A DNA stretch of 41,655 nt, from positions 1 to 41,655 of the forward strand of contig JBBQBY010000006.1 of NCBI GenBank assembly GCA_038318235.1, in the 5' to 3' direction. How positions within the stretch are numbered: position 1 is the first letter of the stretch; the number at the start of each line of letters is the position of its first letter. Under the pieces are notes generated by a model, which was not told where the DNA came from, did no database searches, and was given only the letters and a program-made list of their open reading frames with translations. Position numbers and translations under genes: made by a program. Shown piece after piece: positions 15,184-23,593 of the stretch. This stretch comes from JAPLGZ01 sp038318235 (GTDB lineage Bacteria; Chloroflexota; Anaerolineae; Caldilineales; Caldilineaceae).

Positions 15184-17616
15184 ATGACAACCGCTAATCC
15201 ATCCAATCCTTATTCGAATTCGGTCTATCCCAATCGTTATATCGATAATATTTATTTTCAAGACGGCATGTTGCTCACAGGCATTCTGGCGGCCTTGCTC
15301 TATTTAATTCTCAGCGTCGCCCTCGATGCTGCCGGCCATGTCCCCAATATGTCGCTCTTATTGCCAGTGACACTGGGCGCGATCGCGATGGGCGTTTTGA
15401 TGTCCTATAGTCGCTTTGATGGTTTTTTTGCGCTCTCACATAGCATGTTCACTGGCTTGGCCTGGATTCTCTATTTAATGGGCGGCATGGTGAAGACGCA
15501 AGAGATCAACTCATTTCTGCATTATGGAGTACCCACCACGCAGGCAAAAATCTACTTTGTGCTCTATCGTCTGCTCACCTGGATCGATGCCGCCTGGCGC
15601 AATGAGGCGAGTAATGACAATTATATGTTTATTTTTGAGATCAGCTTTCTGGTCTGGTGGTTGACGTATTTGGGCATGTGGGCGATCTTTCGCTATGGGT
15701 ATACATGGCGTGCGATTGTTCCGGCGGGGCTCGTGCTGGTCCTCAATACCTATTATGCCCCTAATTCTACGCTGGGTTTTTTGATCGTCTTTACCTTGCT
15801 CGCCCTGATGTTGCTGGTACGCACGAATCTGGCGGAACAACAAGTGCGTTGGCGTGAAGAAAACATCTATTTTAGCCAAGATATTACGTTCGATTTTCTG
15901 CGCACTGGTCTGCTCTATAGCGTGGTTGTGCTGGCGCTGGCCTGGGTCGCGCCAGCCCTGGGGCGTAATCCGCAATTGGTCCACACCCTGGAACCTATCA
16001 CTCAGCGTTGGACCCAATTTCAGGAAAACAGTAGTAAATTGTATGAAGGGCTCAGTCACCCCAAAGGGCTAACTGGTTCGAGTTTTGGCAAGGATCTTAA
16101 ATTGGGTGGCCGCCGTAATGTGGGCAGCGATCTGGTTTTTACGGTGTCAGCGCCGATGGGGCGTTACTGGCGGGCCGTGGTCTTTGACACGTTTGATGGG
16201 CGCCAATGGCAAAATACCGCGCAAGATGAGTTGAAATTTGATGCCAACACCCCCTTGCCGGCGATTGCTTGGAATTTGCGGTCACCAATTACGCAAACGA
16301 TCAAGCTGTATGAATCGACCGGGGATGTGATCTTTGGGGCACCCGATATTCGCAAAGTGAATATGCCGGTCTCCACGCTGGTGCGGTCCAAAGGCCCTAG
16401 CGCTGCGGCCACGACGGATACTGACCCATCCGCTGACCGGCCGGATGAACTGACCTTTGTCCATGCGCAGCAGCCATTGGATGTGGGGGATCAATACACG
16501 ATTGTTAGCCAGTATACGGCCGTGACGCAAAAGGCGTTGGAAACCGCTGGCACCGATTATCCCGCGGAAATTCAGAAAATTTATACACAGTTGCCAGAAA
16601 ATTACTCGCCAAAAGTTAAGCAAGTGGCCCGCGAGTTGACCGCTAGCGCTACCACGCCTTATGCCAAGGCCAAAGCGATTGAGCATTATCTGCGCACAAC
16701 TATTCCGTATAGTGACACGATCGATGCCCCACCACCCAATGTTGACCCGGTTGAGTATTTTTTGTTTGATATTAAAAAGGGCTATTGTGACTATTACGCG
16801 ACGTCCATGGCTGTGATGTTACGCAGCGTGGGTATTCCAGCCCGCACCGCCAGCGGTTACGCAGAGGGCAGCTATGACGAGGATACGGGCGTCTACGCCG
16901 TTAGCGAGCAGGATGCCCATACTTGGGTGGAAGTCTATTTCCCAACCTACGGCTGGATCGAGTTTGAGCCGACAGCTTCGAAGAGCGAATTGAACCGGCC
17001 TAGCGGTACTGACGAAGCAGATGCGGCCGCCCAGCAAGCAAACGCTGCCGGTACACCTGGTGCCGCTGGGCAACCGCCACAAAATGATCCGCTCAATCAA
17101 AATCCTGAGCAAAACGCCGCGGCGAATCTGGCCGCCGAGCAAGGGACATTAACGCTCGGTGGCCAGCCGTGGTGGTTATGGGCGCTCTTAACCCCAGTGC
17201 TATTGGCGTTGGGTCTCTGGGGATTGCGCCGCAGCCAAATTTTGGGACCAGCTGCTTTTACGCCGGAAATGTCGCCAATTGTCTATGAGCGCATGGTGCG
17301 TTGGGCGGAGCGCCTGGGGCTGCGTTCACGCACGAGCGACACGCCCTACGAACACGCCTACCGCTTTGGGCGCTTATTGCCAGAGGGCAAATCATTGATC
17401 CAAAAAATTACAGAGAGTTATGTGCGCTATTGTTTTAGTCCGCAAAAATCGGAGGCAGAACTGGCGTCAGGCGCCAGTAACCCAAGCCTTAGCAGCGCCG
17501 AATTGGAAGAATCTTGGCAAGAGTTGCACCCGCTGATTTTGCGTTCTTGGGCGCGCAAATTAACCGATCGCTTCACGCGACCTAAAGCAAATCCCTTTGG
17601 ACTTGGGGATAAATAA
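15184..17616 (+). CDS. TgpA-like membrane transglutaminase/protease with DUF4129-like tail
   Basis: The 810-aa protein has several transmembrane helices in the first 260 residues, then an extracytoplasmic region with a transglutaminase-like core. The catalytic triad positions are visible: Cys535 in KKGYCDYYATS, His579 in DAHTWVEVYF, and an acidic residue in WIEFEPT (Glu593 or Glu595). After an Ala/Gln/Asn-rich linker comes another helix (about 660-680) and a cytoplasmic tail resembling DUF4129 (YERMVRWAERLGL, TPYEHAYRFG). This order is that of TgpA-type proteins, which modify or cleave surface proteins. The upstream neighbour is a secreted anchored protein. A weak AGAAGAGA motif lies about 10 nt before the ATG. 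Confidence 0.88.
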   Translation: MTTANPSNPYSNSVYPNRYIDNIYFQDGMLLTGILAALLYLILSVALDAAGHVPNMSLLLPVTLGAIAMGVLMSYSRFDGFFALSHSMFTGLAWILYLMGGMVKTQEINSFLHYGVPTTQAKIYFVLYRLLTWIDAAWRNEASNDNYMFIFEISFLVWWLTYLGMWAIFRYGYTWRAIVPAGLVLVLNTYYAPNSTLGFLIVFTLLALMLLVRTNLAEQQVRWREENIYFSQDITFDFLRTGLLYSVVVLALAWVAPALGRNPQLVHTLEPITQRWTQFQENSSKLYEGLSHPKGLTGSSFGKDLKLGGRRNVGSDLVFTVSAPMGRYWRAVVFDTFDGRQWQNTAQDELKFDANTPLPAIAWNLRSPITQTIKLYESTGDVIFGAPDIRKVNMPVSTLVRSKGPSAAATTDTDPSADRPDELTFVHAQQPLDVGDQYTIVSQYTAVTQKALETAGTDYPAEIQKIYTQLPENYSPKVKQVARELTASATTPYAKAKAIEHYLRTTIPYSDTIDAPPPNVDPVEYFLFDIKKGYCDYYATSMAVMLRSVGIPARTASGYAEGSYDEDTGVYAVSEQDAHTWVEVYFPTYGWIEFEPTASKSELNRPSGTDEADAAAQQANAAGTPGAAGQPPQNDPLNQNPEQNAAANLAAEQGTLTLGGQPWWLWALLTPVLLALGLWGLRRSQILGPAAFTPEMSPIVYERMVRWAERLGLRSRTSDTPYEHAYRFGRLLPEGKSLIQKITESYVRYCFSPQKSEAELASGASNPSLSSAELEESWQELHPLILRSWARKLTDRFTRPKANPFGLGDK

Positions 17617-17658
17617 CGCACGAGGGTTTTGTGTGAGGGAAAGGGCATTACACACAGA

Positions 17659-17702
17659 GCGCGCAGAGAAATCACAAGGGTTGTTGCGATTTCTCTGCGC
17701 GC
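17659..17702. terminator. 15-bp hairpin between convergent genes, CGCAGAGAAA type
   Basis: The arms 17659-17673 and 17688-17702 are perfect complements with a 14-nt loop; TTACAC and GTGTAA extend the pairing outside. It sits between the plus-strand transglutaminase and the minus-strand MBL gene and can serve both as a terminator. On the plus strand CTTTTT follows at 17714. The GCGCAGAGAAA core matches the hairpin at 6851-6891. Confidence 0.6.
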
Positions 17703-17739
17703 ACAGTGTAACCGCTTTTTATGGCAAGTCTACAAGGCG

Positions 17740-18396
17740 TTATTGCATTGGTTTGAGCAAGATGACCTGGGTCTCTTCGGGCAGACTGCTTTTGGTGATT
17801 TTAAACATTTCTTGGGGGTCGGTGGCCGTAGCGCCGAATTCCTTTAGGAATTTCTCAATCGTCTCTAAATTGGCGCCGATTTCTGGCGCTAGGCCAGGTT
17901 GTTGATAGTGCATTGGGATGACGATTTTGGGATCGAACAAACCAATCACTTCGACCGCATGAGTTGGGTCAAGCGTCGCACCGCCGCCAATCGGCACTAG
18001 CAAAATGTCAACTTCACTTAGATTCAGTTCTTCGATTTCACTCTGGGTGGGCAATTCACCTAAATCGCCCAAATGGCCCACGGTGATATCACCAAACTCA
18101 AAAAAGAAGACAATATTACGTTCGCCAATGCTGTGCGCCTGTTTGCGGTGATAAGTGGTTGCGCCGGTAATAAAAATATTATTCACTTCGTATTCACCGG
18201 GCCCACGTAGCACCCTTGCTTCACCTTGCACTCGGTCGACAGCATTGTGACCAGCCTGATCATGGCTGACCGTGATGATATCGGCGCGCGTTTTGGGCAA
18301 AGTTAGACCAACAGATTTGTCATACGGGTCGCAGATGACCGTTGCGCCGTTTTCACGAATGCGAAAACAGGATAGGCCATACCAGGTTATATCCAT
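17740..18396 (-). CDS. MBL-fold metal-dependent hydrolase (UlaG-like, Lactamase_B_3)
   Basis: The 218-aa protein has the metallo-beta-lactamase fold in the short single-domain form. It starts with the typical MDITWYGLSCFRI strand, then CDPYD, and the metal-site segment VSHDQAGHN. This differs from canonical HxHxDH because the first His position is Ser, so metal binding may be altered. Later motifs are GHLGDLGE (third ligand) and IPMHYQ (last ligand). The substrate is unknown; relatives include L-ascorbate-6-phosphate lactonases and many uncharacterised hydrolases. AAGGAG lies 6 nt before the ATG. It is monocistronic, with a terminator hairpin shared with the convergent transglutaminase gene. 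Confidence 0.85.
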   Translation of the reverse strand: MDITWYGLSCFRIRENGATVICDPYDKSVGLTLPKTRADIITVSHDQAGHNAVDRVQGEARVLRGPGEYEVNNIFITGATTYHRKQAHSIGERNIVFFFEFGDITVGHLGDLGELPTQSEIEELNLSEVDILLVPIGGGATLDPTHAVEVIGLFDPKIVIPMHYQQPGLAPEIGANLETIEKFLKEFGATATDPQEMFKITKSSLPEETQVILLKPMQ

Positions 18397-18748
18397 GGAA
18401 AACTCCTTCGTCAGATTCGGAACATATGTTTCAATTCAATTATACCGCAGTTTGCCTGACAAGAGAAACTTTTGCTCATGTGTAAGGCGAGCCCGTTGCC
18501 CATTCGTACGCTTACAGTTTAATTACCAGATGCGCAACACAACCCAATGTGGTTGCACGTCATCCACGCTGGTGATATCATAGCAGAAACTTAGTTGGGC
18601 ATTGAGCGTAGTGCGTGATGCAGATAGAAACAATCATCGGAGCCGCTTGCGCTGACCGTACCACGTTTGTTGTAAGTGCCTATGATCCCAACGTACCGAT
18701 CTAACCTTTTAATTTACAGATTTACTATCAGTTGTAAAGGAGCTTGCT
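18397..18748. other. 352-bp divergent intergenic region
   Basis: This gap lies between the divergently transcribed MBL and PH-domain genes and must contain promoters for both. Only partial GCAAC/GTTGC complementarity at about 18532-18558 is visible. No RNA gene, riboswitch or small gene was recognised. Confidence 0.4.
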
Positions 18749-19327
18749 ATGCAACGTGAGGATGTTCGCAAAACTGTAACCGCTCAATTTTATCAGTCGC
18801 TTTCCGAGAGCGGCGTCCAGATTACAGCGCTTCCGCAAAATCAACTACAGGCCGTGGTCAATGCCCTGGCTGACGGAGTTTTCGCGGCGCTAGCGGCTGT
18901 GGATGCCGAGCATGATGCGACCCTTGGCAACAACATTGCTGGGGCGGCGCGTGGGGTGAGCCCGCAGGCTGCTGTGCCGGATACCACCCCGCATGTAGAA
19001 CAATTGCTCTGGCGCGGACGCCCCTATTTGACGCTAGGCACCGTCTACGAGTTGACCACGCAACGGTTGCGCGTCTTACGCGGTCTATTGACCAACAGTG
19101 TTGATGAGATCGAACTGATCCGCGTGCATGATACCGAGGTCAAGCAACATGTCGGGGAACGCCTGTTGAACGTGGGTGACATTGTGATCTTTGCGGATGA
19201 CACCACTTCACCGGAATTAGTGTTAAACAATGTGCAAAACCCGATCGAAGTGCGCGAAATGATTCGCAAAGCTGTGCTAGACGAACGCACGCGGCGTGGT
19301 TTGTCCTATCGCGAAGTTATGCGGTAG
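18749..19327 (+). CDS. PH-domain (bPH_2-like) protein
   Basis: The 192-aa protein has a helical N-terminal region of about 60 residues and a C-terminal bacterial PH-like domain from about residue 83: LLWRGRPYLTLGTVYELTTQRLRV, then LRGLLTNSVDEIELIRVHDTEV, ending in an amphipathic helix IEVREMIRKAVLDER. The YxLTxxRLRxxxGLL pattern is typical of DUF304/bPH_2 proteins. No membrane helix is present, so it is probably cytosolic or peripheral. AAGGAG lies 7 nt before the ATG. Its stop overlaps the start of the inositol monophosphatase-type gene, so the two are translationally coupled. Confidence 0.75.
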   Translation: MQREDVRKTVTAQFYQSLSESGVQITALPQNQLQAVVNALADGVFAALAAVDAEHDATLGNNIAGAARGVSPQAAVPDTTPHVEQLLWRGRPYLTLGTVYELTTQRLRVLRGLLTNSVDEIELIRVHDTEVKQHVGERLLNVGDIVIFADDTTSPELVLNNVQNPIEVREMIRKAVLDERTRRGLSYREVMR

Positions 19328-20184
19328 TGTGCGCACCTATGCCCACATCAGCCTTTGACATTGAAACAGTGATCGCCGTCGCGCAGCGCGCCGGTCAGTT
19401 GGTGTTGCAATTGCACCGCGACGGGCTGCGTAACATACGCGGTAAATCGAATGCCGGCGATTTGGTGACCGAAGCCGATCTGGCCAGCGAAGCCTTGATT
19501 CGCGAGGTATTGTATGCCGCTTATCCCAGCGTCGGATTCTGGGGTGAAGAGAGCAATAAGCCGCCGCAGGAAGAGTTCTTCTGGGTGGTTGATCCAATTG
19601 ATGGCACCGTGAATTACGCCAATGGCCTGGCCTTCTATGCCGTGAATATTGGTTTACATCACGGTGAAACCGGTCTGCTCGGGGTCACGGTGCAACCGTC
19701 TACAGGCCATGTCTTTTGGGCGAAACAAGGCGAAGGTGCTTACGTGCGCACCCCGGCGGGGGAGCAGCAGCGGTTACACGTCAGCCAAGTAGGCCAGTTG
19801 GCCAACGCGCTACTCACCACAGGTTTCCCCTATCATCGTGCGGAATCACCCGATAATAACAGTTCCGAGTTCAACTACTTCTTATTGCGGGCTCAGGGTG
19901 TGCGCTGTATGGGCTCGGCTGCGCTAGATTTGGTCAATGTGGCCAGCGGGGCATTTGCTGCCTTCTGGGAAGGTTGGCTGAATCCGTGGGATGTTGCGCC
20001 GGGCGCACTCCTACTCCAAGAGGCTGGCGGTTTGATTACAGATTACAACGGTCAGCCGTGGCGTTTGACCAGCAGCAGTGTGATTGCCAGCAATGGCCAG
20101 ACTGGTTTACACAACGAATTATTGGAAGGAATTCGCCACGCACGGATTGGTTTGGCAGAGTCGCGCTTGCCGACCATCGTTTGA
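19327..20184 (+). CDS. Inositol monophosphatase family protein (SuhB/HisN-like)
   Basis: The enzyme belongs to the Li+-sensitive, Mg2+-dependent phosphatase family. Visible motifs are GEES (metal ligand Glu), WVVDPIDGTVNYANG (the DPxDGTxN metal-binding signature) and NPWDVAPGALLLQEAGG (the C-terminal WDxAxG motif). The length of 281-285 aa is usual for the family. The substrate could be inositol-1-phosphate, histidinol phosphate, 3'-phosphoadenosine phosphate or fructose bisphosphate; the sequence does not decide. The start may be GTG at 19327, overlapping the stop of the PH-domain gene, or ATG at 19339. The operon ends at a strong hairpin at 20214-20254. Confidence 0.92.
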   Translation: MCAPMPTSAFDIETVIAVAQRAGQLVLQLHRDGLRNIRGKSNAGDLVTEADLASEALIREVLYAAYPSVGFWGEESNKPPQEEFFWVVDPIDGTVNYANGLAFYAVNIGLHHGETGLLGVTVQPSTGHVFWAKQGEGAYVRTPAGEQQRLHVSQVGQLANALLTTGFPYHRAESPDNNSSEFNYFLLRAQGVRCMGSAALDLVNVASGAFAAFWEGWLNPWDVAPGALLLQEAGGLITDYNGQPWRLTSSSVIASNGQTGLHNELLEGIRHARIGLAESRLPTIV

Positions 20185-20213
20185 TCGTGCTGCCAAATTT
20201 TATGATATAGTCA

Positions 20214-20254
20214 ATTTTCGCCTAAAGCGTTTCTAAAACGCTTTAGGCGAAAAT
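20214..20254 (+). terminator. Perfect 19-bp terminator hairpin
   Basis: The arms 20214-20232 and 20236-20254 pair without mismatch around a 3-nt loop, and TATTTTC follows. The stem itself starts with ATTTTCG and ends with CGAAAAT, so it can function in both directions. It lies 30 nt after the stop codon of the inositol monophosphatase-type gene. Confidence 0.75.
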
Positions 20255-20310
20255 ATTTTCATCCGCTTTGCCCTTCAAACACGCCATCAGACGTATACAA
20301 TAAGGATGTT

Positions 20311-20850
20311 ATGGCTTTAACGGCAACAATCTATAACCTGATCATCGAATTGGCTGATGTCGACCGTGGCGTCTATGAGACGCTTGATTTGCGGTTGGCG
20401 CGCCAACCATCCGAGGCCGCTGAATATATGCTGATGCGCATATTGGCCTACTGCTTGGAATACACCGACGGGATTGCCTTTACGCAAGGTGTGGCCGCTG
20501 GGGACGAACCAGCCGTTCTGGTGCGTGATCTAACCGGCAAGCTGACGGCCTGGATCGAAGTGGGCTTGCCCGATGCCGAGCGCCTGCACCGTGGCAGCAA
20601 ACTGGCTGGGCGGGCGGCAGTCTACACCCATCGCGATGTCGGGCAGTTGCTGGGCCAATTGGCGGGCAAGAAGATCTATCGAGCTGAGGAAATCCCGATC
20701 TATGCCTTCGACCGGCGTTTTGTTGATGAACTGGCGGGGTTGATTGAGCGGCGCACATCATTGAGCCTCTCCGTCACTGAGCGCGAGCTCTATGTCTCGG
20801 TCGGAGCGCGCACGCTTAGCAGTGCCATCATAGAACATCACATCGCGTAA
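20311..20850 (+). CDS. yaeQ: YaeQ family protein
   Basis: The 179-aa protein matches the YaeQ family along its full length (E. coli YaeQ is about 181 aa). It begins MALTATIYNLIIELADVDRG and continues with LARQPSEAAEYMLMRILAY, DEPAVLVRDLTGKLTAWIEVGLP and LERRTSLSL-type segments, all standard YaeQ positions. The family has a PD-(D/E)XK nuclease-like fold; acidic and basic residues around the WIEVGLP segment fit that, but the biological role is unclear and a nuclease activity is not shown by the sequence. AAGGA lies 6 nt before the ATG. It is convergent with radA. Confidence 0.88.
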   Translation: MALTATIYNLIIELADVDRGVYETLDLRLARQPSEAAEYMLMRILAYCLEYTDGIAFTQGVAAGDEPAVLVRDLTGKLTAWIEVGLPDAERLHRGSKLAGRAAVYTHRDVGQLLGQLAGKKIYRAEEIPIYAFDRRFVDELAGLIERRTSLSLSVTERELYVSVGARTLSSAIIEHHIA

Positions 20851-20896
20851 GAATTTTGGCCGTACTTCACCTATACGCTCAGTTGATGCGCCAGAC

Positions 20897-22276
20897 CTAT
20901 TTTACCAATGCTACTTCCAGGGCGTCCCACAAGGTGCGCACGCCGAGGACCTCGATCTCTTTGGGCAGACTATCACCACCCTTGCGCGTGACCGCACTAC
21001 GTGGCACCAGGGCACGCGCAAAGCCAAGCTCGGCTGCTTCGTGCAAGCGACGTGGCAATTGACCTACGCTGCGTAGCTCACCGCTCAACCCTACTTCGCC
21101 CATAATCGCCAGATCGGCGCAGACTGGCTTGTTGCGGTAACTGCTGGCAATCGCTACGGCCACCGCCAGATCAGCCGCAGGCTCGTCAACGCGCATCCCC
21201 CCCACAATGTTGACAAAAATATCTTGGTCGCTCAGATCCATGCCGACACGTTTGCTCAGCACAGCCGTGAGCAGCAAAAGCCGGTTCATATCGACGCCAT
21301 TGCCAGTACGCCGCGGCTGGCTGAAGGCCGAGTGGCTGCTTAAGGCTTGCACCTCGACCAAGAGCGGACGTGTGCCCTCCATCGAAACGGCAATCGCACT
21401 GCCCGACGCATTGGGCAATCGTTCGGCCAGAAACAATTCCGATGGGTTCAGCACTTCCTTCATGCCGCTTTCGTCCATCTCAAAAATACCCACCTCGTTG
21501 GTGCTGCCAAAACGATTCTTCACCGAGCGTAACAGGCGAAAAGCGTGAAAGCGTTCCCCTTCTAATTGCAACACCACATCTACCATGTGTTCCAGCACGC
21601 GTGGCCCGGCGATTGTGCCTTCTTTGGTCACATGGCCGACCAGAAAGATTGGAATATTATATTGTTTACCCGCGCGCAAAAGTGCGGCGGCACAATCGCG
21701 CACTTGGCTGACTGTGCCGGCGGCGCTGGTGCTGGAGCCACTGTAGATCGCCTGGATCGAATCAACGATCACCAGCATCGGCTTCATGTTCTCGATCTGT
21801 TCGAGGATGTGTTCGACTTCGATTTCAGACAAAATGAAGAGGCGTTCCTCTTTAATGCCCAGCCGCGCGGCGCGGCGCCCGATTTGATGGACGCTCTCTT
21901 CGGCGCTGACATAGAGCACTGGCCCATAATGTTTGGCAATTTCCGCCGTCATCTGCAAGAGCAACGTGCTTTTGCCAATCCCCGGATCGCCACCAACCAA
22001 CACGCAGCCGCCCGGCACAATTCCGCCCCCCAGGACGCGATTTAATTCGACCATTTTCAGGGGCATGCGCGCCATACTCTCTTGCGGAATATTCGGCAGC
22101 GCAACCGGGTGCGATCCCGTAACGCCTAAGGGCATGGGGGTGCGGCTCTTATCGGGCGCGCGCACAACGACTTCTTCAAGGGTGTTCCATTCGCCACACT
22201 CGGGGCATTTGCCCATCCACTTCATCTGGATGCCGCCACAGGCCGAACAGACATATTGTGATTTTGTTTTTGACAT
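20897..22276 (-). CDS. radA: DNA repair protein RadA
   Basis: RadA is a RecA-related helicase that promotes branch migration in recombination. The 459-aa form from the ATG at 22276 starts with the conserved MSKTKSQYVCSACG; the Zn finger cysteines are 10, 13, 24 and 27. Walker A is GGDPGIGKS at 95-103, the RadA-specific KNRFG motif is present (SVKNRFGSTNEVG), and the C-terminal part is the Lon-protease-like domain. The frame extends 17 codons upstream to 22327, but those residues do not belong to the family. It is a single gene between the convergent yaeQ and a repeat-rich gap. Confidence 0.96.
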   Translation of the reverse strand: MSKTKSQYVCSACGGIQMKWMGKCPECGEWNTLEEVVVRAPDKSRTPMPLGVTGSHPVALPNIPQESMARMPLKMVELNRVLGGGIVPGGCVLVGGDPGIGKSTLLLQMTAEIAKHYGPVLYVSAEESVHQIGRRAARLGIKEERLFILSEIEVEHILEQIENMKPMLVIVDSIQAIYSGSSTSAAGTVSQVRDCAAALLRAGKQYNIPIFLVGHVTKEGTIAGPRVLEHMVDVVLQLEGERFHAFRLLRSVKNRFGSTNEVGIFEMDESGMKEVLNPSELFLAERLPNASGSAIAVSMEGTRPLLVEVQALSSHSAFSQPRRTGNGVDMNRLLLLTAVLSKRVGMDLSDQDIFVNIVGGMRVDEPAADLAVAVAIASSYRNKPVCADLAIMGEVGLSGELRSVGQLPRRLHEAAELGFARALVPRSAVTRKGGDSLPKEIEVLGVRTLWDALEVALVK

Positions 22277-22364
22277 AAGCCATCGGTTACTGAAAAATTT
22301 AGAACATTTGTGCGTGTATTGTAGCAAAAAAAGCTGAAGGCGTCAACCGGAGAGCAGCCACACT

Positions 22365-22434
22365 GTAGGTCATCCCTTTTAGGGTAACAAGCGCAGATAA
22401 CCCAACCATTGTCACCCTAAAAGGGATGACCTAC
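22365..22434. mobile_element. Palindromic element, GTAGGTCA family copy B
   Basis: The arms 22365-22385 and 22414-22434 are perfect complements over 21 bp, starting GTAGGTCATCCC; a further AACAA/TTGT core extends the pairing with mismatches. The 70-bp unit has no coding capacity. Its ends match those of the copies at 10418-10520 and 28816-28904, while the middle of the arms differs but remains complementary. Confidence 0.7.
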
Positions 22435-22545
22435 CATAGCGTCATTGGTAGATTTGCAGAACGGTCGGTTCAGGGCCACAGTGTATTCAAAGCTAACTCA
22501 AGCCCACTAATGGTAGCGGGTAGCACCAGGCGTTCGGATGTATGA

Positions 22546-22638
22546 AACGATTCAGAGGGAAATGCCTTCCGGAAAGGTGAATTCGCTGACCTGATCGTCA
22601 AAAGTTTTCCTTCTCGGAAGGGGGCTGCCTGAATCGTT
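22546..22638. repeat. Inverted repeat with AACGATTCAG ends
   Basis: AACGATTCAG (22546-22555) is the exact complement of 22629-22638, and partly complementary CCTTCCGG/CGGAAGG segments lie inside. It is about 93 bp long and sits just after the end of the SH3 lipoprotein gene. It could be a decayed MITE or a transcript-end structure. Confidence 0.45.
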
Positions 22639-22708
22639 ATTAAAAGAGTTATTAACGGTACAAACGTTGACCGCCCCGCGCTTGGACTCGCTCGATCAGA
22701 CGCATGGC

Positions 22709-23563
22709 TTAGGGTTGCGCCACATCGCTCACCTTCACAAATTGCGCAGAAACCCAACCTTCTGCACCTGTCGTCGCGCGCACTTGAAGCCAGTCACCGA
22801 CGTCGTTTTTACCGAGGATCTGCACCGAATCGCCCTGGTTTAATTTGGCAATGACCATCGCATTGACATCGGGCGCATCGCGGACATTCACGCGATCCTC
22901 ACTAATGATCGCACCTATGCCTAGATCCGTGGCTGTCGTGACCGCAATGGTGGCAGACAGCACAGGGACAGGCGTCGCTACGGTCGTGGTGAGCGGTTGC
23001 ATCGCCTGCGCAATCAACGTGGCGATCAGACCCGGCCCGCTTGTCGTTTGCACGACGGTTAGATCGTCAGCGCCCAAGAGCAATAACTGTCCAGCCGGCA
23101 CCCAGCCCAGCACCCCATCATTCGTATACGCCGCCAGATAGCGATTATCCGCAGATTTGCCCGTAATGGTGACGGTCGCACCGCCAGGCAAATTGACAAG
23201 CGCACGTCCGTCTGGGCGGTCAAGCAAAACGGCATCACCCGTCGCAATTCCCAGCGCGCTAGGTGGCTGTTGCAGCGTTGATAAATCGAGGCTGGGCAGC
23301 GTTTCTAGCGCAACGATGGACTGCGTAGTGGTGACTGGTGCAATTTGCGAAACCTGCACACTCGGCACCCCGGTGCTGGTGATCGATTGCGGCGTAGCCA
23401 GGGTAAATTCGGAGGATTTTCCATAGACAGGCGTAGGTTGCACCGGCCGCACGATACTCGCCGGCACGGGCGTCGGCGTCAAGCGTTCGCCGCCACACGC
23501 TGCCAATAACAAAATCAACGCAAAATAGAACGCGGATAAATGCAGATGAACGCGGGTTTTCAT
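22709..23563 (-). CDS. Lipoprotein with two bacterial SH3 domains
   Basis: The protein has a lipoprotein signal peptide ending LLLAAC, a Thr/Pro/Val-rich linker, and two SH3-like domains. The first is ATGDAVLLDRPDGRALVNL to GWVPAGQLLLL; the second is EDRVNVRDAPDVNAMVIAKL to GWVSAQFVKV. Such domains bind peptides or cell-wall polymers on the outer face. The ATG at 23563 has AGG 6 nt upstream and gives a normal signal peptide (284 aa). The in-frame ATG at 23593 directly abuts the permease stop but has no RBS and adds 10 basic residues. It is the last gene of the MacAB-type set, so it is likely coexpressed with it. Confidence 0.8.
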   Translation of the reverse strand: MKTRVHLHLSAFYFALILLLAACGGERLTPTPVPASIVRPVQPTPVYGKSSEFTLATPQSITSTGVPSVQVSQIAPVTTTQSIVALETLPSLDLSTLQQPPSALGIATGDAVLLDRPDGRALVNLPGGATVTITGKSADNRYLAAYTNDGVLGWVPAGQLLLLGADDLTVVQTTSGPGLIATLIAQAMQPLTTTVATPVPVLSATIAVTTATDLGIGAIISEDRVNVRDAPDVNAMVIAKLNQGDSVQILGKNDVGDWLQVRATTGAEGWVSAQFVKVSDVAQP

Positions 23564-23593
23564 ACGATGCCTTTGTGGCTTTGGTTTTTGCAT

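Larger units (their letters stand above)
22277..22708. other. 432-bp gap upstream of radA with two inverted repeats
   Basis: This stretch contains the radA promoter region, the GTAGGTCA element at 22365-22434 and the weaker inverted repeat at 22546-22638. A minus-strand frame (22470-22757) overlaps the lipoprotein gene in another phase and is not supported. No other gene is seen. Confidence 0.5.

Noticed and set aside
22470..22757. Minus-strand frame of 95 codons between radA and the SH3 lipoprotein gene
   Set aside because: It overlaps the end of the lipoprotein gene in another phase and runs through an inverted repeat; no family pattern.
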